Source: Hoeflea marina
Lineage (GTDB): Bacteria > Pseudomonadota > Alphaproteobacteria > Rhizobiales > Rhizobiaceae
Length of the DNA: 64,000 nucleotides
Direction of reading: 5' to 3'
Assembly: GCF_003182275.1 (NCBI RefSeq)
Contig: NZ_QGTR01000002.1
Location: forward strand, 724,237 to 788,236
Positions 62,996 through 64,000 of the stretch are shown piece by piece. Position numbers and translations under genes: made by a program. Under the pieces are notes generated by a model. That model did not search any database, was not told the DNA's origin, and saw only the letters and a program-made list of their open reading frames with translations. Within the stretch, counting starts at the first letter, position 1. Every line of letters starts with the position of its first letter.

Positions 62996-63541
62996 GGAAC
63001 CGGGAGCGGGGCCATCAGGCCGGCCGCGGCGCCGCTCCGTCGCATCGCCCCTCCATCCCGCGCGATGTCTTCCTCCCCGCCACAGCAGCAATGCATGCCC
63101 AAACCGCGCAGCGTCTCGGGATCACGGATGCATGCTGGAAAGAAGAAAGCCCGGTGGGTGGATCTGATTTCACGCACCGTGCCGCAAGGCGCCGCGGCAC
63201 GGCCTCCAGACCCGTTTGGCCGTTCCTCGACCTTCCCCGCTGTGATCGGTGGTCGGGCGGCATGCCGAACTGTGGTGATTGCGTGTCCGGCAATCCCCAG
63301 ATCGGACGAGTTGATCCTGGCGTTCATTGCGGGGATTAGGAGCATCGGTGAAATCCCGCCGTCTGCCTTGCGAAGACAAGAGCAGACGTCCCAGACGGAT
63401 CGGAATGCAACGGTATGTGGTTTGGACGAGAAGCGCGTCACCATCCTGGCTTGACCAGAACATGGCTTGCACCGGCCGTGGTTGTAGCGGCCATCAGCAC
63501 TGCGATGTCCGAATGCTGACGACCGGCACGAGGAGCCCGAT
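62996..63541. other. Intergenic region with no convincing gene
   Basis: 546 bases between the small RNA and the polysaccharide pyruvyl transferase start. Overlapping ORFs in several frames (for example 62833-63582 minus and 62900-63454 plus) share no family features, are Arg/Pro-rich and lack ribosome sites. The right end should carry the promoter for the next gene. Confidence 0.4.
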
Positions 63542-64000
63542 GTGACGCTCAGGGCTGTCTTTCTCAATGACACCTCCGGCAATCACCATTTTGGATGCGC
63601 GCGGGTGATGCGCACCATCGAGGCAGCCCTCCAGGCGCGCGGGATCGAGGTGACGGCAAAGAGCCTGGTGCGCCAGGACTGGGAGCGTGACACAGCCTTT
63701 CTCAGGGCACTGGGTGCTGCCGACATCATCGTCATCAACGGGGAGGGCACCCTCCACCACGGATCACGCCATGCCGAGAAACTGCTCCGGGTCGTCCGTC
63801 ATCCGAACCGGAAAAGCATACCGGTCGTCGTCCTGAATGCGCTTTTCCAGGACAACCCGCCGGAGTGGGATCATCTTCTCGCCGGGATGTCGCTGATTTC
63901 GGTGCGCGACTCCAGGAGCTTCGCGGAGCTGAAAGGCCGCTATCCCGGTGAGCTTCACCAGACGCTGGATTTCTCCCTTTACGAACCTTTCGTGGCCGGC
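63542..64000 (+). CDS. Polysaccharide pyruvyl transferase family protein, 3' end outside window
   Basis: The first 153 codons are present and open to the right edge. The sequence TLRAVFLNDTSGNHHFGCAR matches the N-terminus of the polysaccharide pyruvyl transferase (PS_pyruv_trans) family, and IIVINGEGTLHHGSRHAEKL is the conserved NGEGT loop. Later ISVRDSRSFAEL is the family's 'RD-x-S' turn. Members add ketal pyruvate to exopolysaccharide or cell-wall sugars. The start is a GTG at 63542 with GAGGAG about eight bases upstream; the ATG two bases earlier reads straight into a stop. Probably the start of a polysaccharide gene set. Confidence 0.82.
   Translation, partial: MTLRAVFLNDTSGNHHFGCARVMRTIEAALQARGIEVTAKSLVRQDWERDTAFLRALGAADIIVINGEGTLHHGSRHAEKLLRVVRHPNRKSIPVVVLNALFQDNPPEWDHLLAGMSLISVRDSRSFAELKGRYPGELHQTLDFSLYEPFVAG

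Noticed and set aside
62833-63582. 249-residue minus-strand ORF across the small RNA
   Set aside because: Runs through the hairpins and the start of the pyruvyl transferase gene, with no motif. The RNA structure explains the conserved-looking repeats.

Overview
The window is GC-rich, densely coded DNA. It carries an alphaproteobacterial general-stress locus (phyR, nepR, ecfG), HWE-family sensor kinases, smo-type polyol and iol-type inositol catabolic operons, and an anti-Shine-Dalgarno RNA of the kind known from Rhizobiales and Rhodobacterales. It therefore most likely comes from a chromosome of the order Hyphomicrobiales (Rhizobiales). The BCCT transporter and the ice-binding-type adhesin would fit a marine or cold habitat, but that is inference.

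Region 1 (1-15.1 kb) is a general stress response neighbourhood. The core regulators (ecfG and nepR on minus, phyR on plus) sit at 12.0-13.7 kb. Around them are typical GSR-output genes: a pyridoxamine-oxidase-like stress protein, a diacylglycerol-kinase-like protein, CsbD, an AI-2E family permease, a tandem PRC-barrel protein, a DUF883 membrane anchor, Dps and DUF1328. Two HWE histidine kinases lie in the same stretch. Eleven sites matching GGAAC-N16-CGTT or -CATT precede these genes at sensible distances, so the cluster looks like a physically grouped sigma-EcfG regulon. The sites also fix several translation starts.

Region 2 (15.1-21.1 kb) is the urea ABC transporter operon urtABCDE on the minus strand, with a candidate sigma-54 promoter before urtA. 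Region 3 (21.4-27.9 kb) holds a copper-handling trio (DUF2946-like, PCuAC chaperone, PepSY membrane protein), a cobalamin riboswitch followed by an orphan CbiM-like permease, an FNR-type regulator with an iron-sulfur cysteine motif, and a GMC oxidoreductase.

Region 4 (28.0-36.4 kb) is the sorbitol/mannitol system: smoE, smoF, smoG, smoK, smoS and mtlK in one operon, with the regulator smoC and a HAD phosphatase in a second. Both operons are preceded by the same 25-bp palindrome, a likely SmoC operator. Region 5 (36.4-47.6 kb) has an RND pump with its adaptor, a divergent ArsR-SRPBCC pair, small stress or unknown proteins, a BCCT transporter, a DSD1-type PLP enzyme, and a secreted DUF3494 ice-binding domain fused to an autotransporter barrel.

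Region 6 (47.9-55.5 kb) contains an L,D-transpeptidase and the inositol operon iolR / iolC-iolD-iolE-(small membrane ORF)-iolB, with coding regions overlapping by four bases throughout. Region 7 (55.6-60.3 kb) follows a tRNA-Pro(CGG) gene and looks like an accessory islet of lower GC: an 827-residue membrane protein with an embedded PD-(D/E)XK-like nuclease motif, a convergent HEPN-like protein, and a secreted ClpP-like/NTF2-like protein.

Region 8 (60.9-64 kb) has a tannase/feruloyl-esterase-family protein, a cuckoo-type small RNA with four hairpins that each display an anti-Shine-Dalgarno loop, and the start of a polysaccharide pyruvyl transferase running off the right edge. The most novel-looking items are the tRNA-adjacent nuclease/HEPN islet, the four-hairpin anti-SD RNA, the ice-binding autotransporter, and the clustered EcfG promoters.
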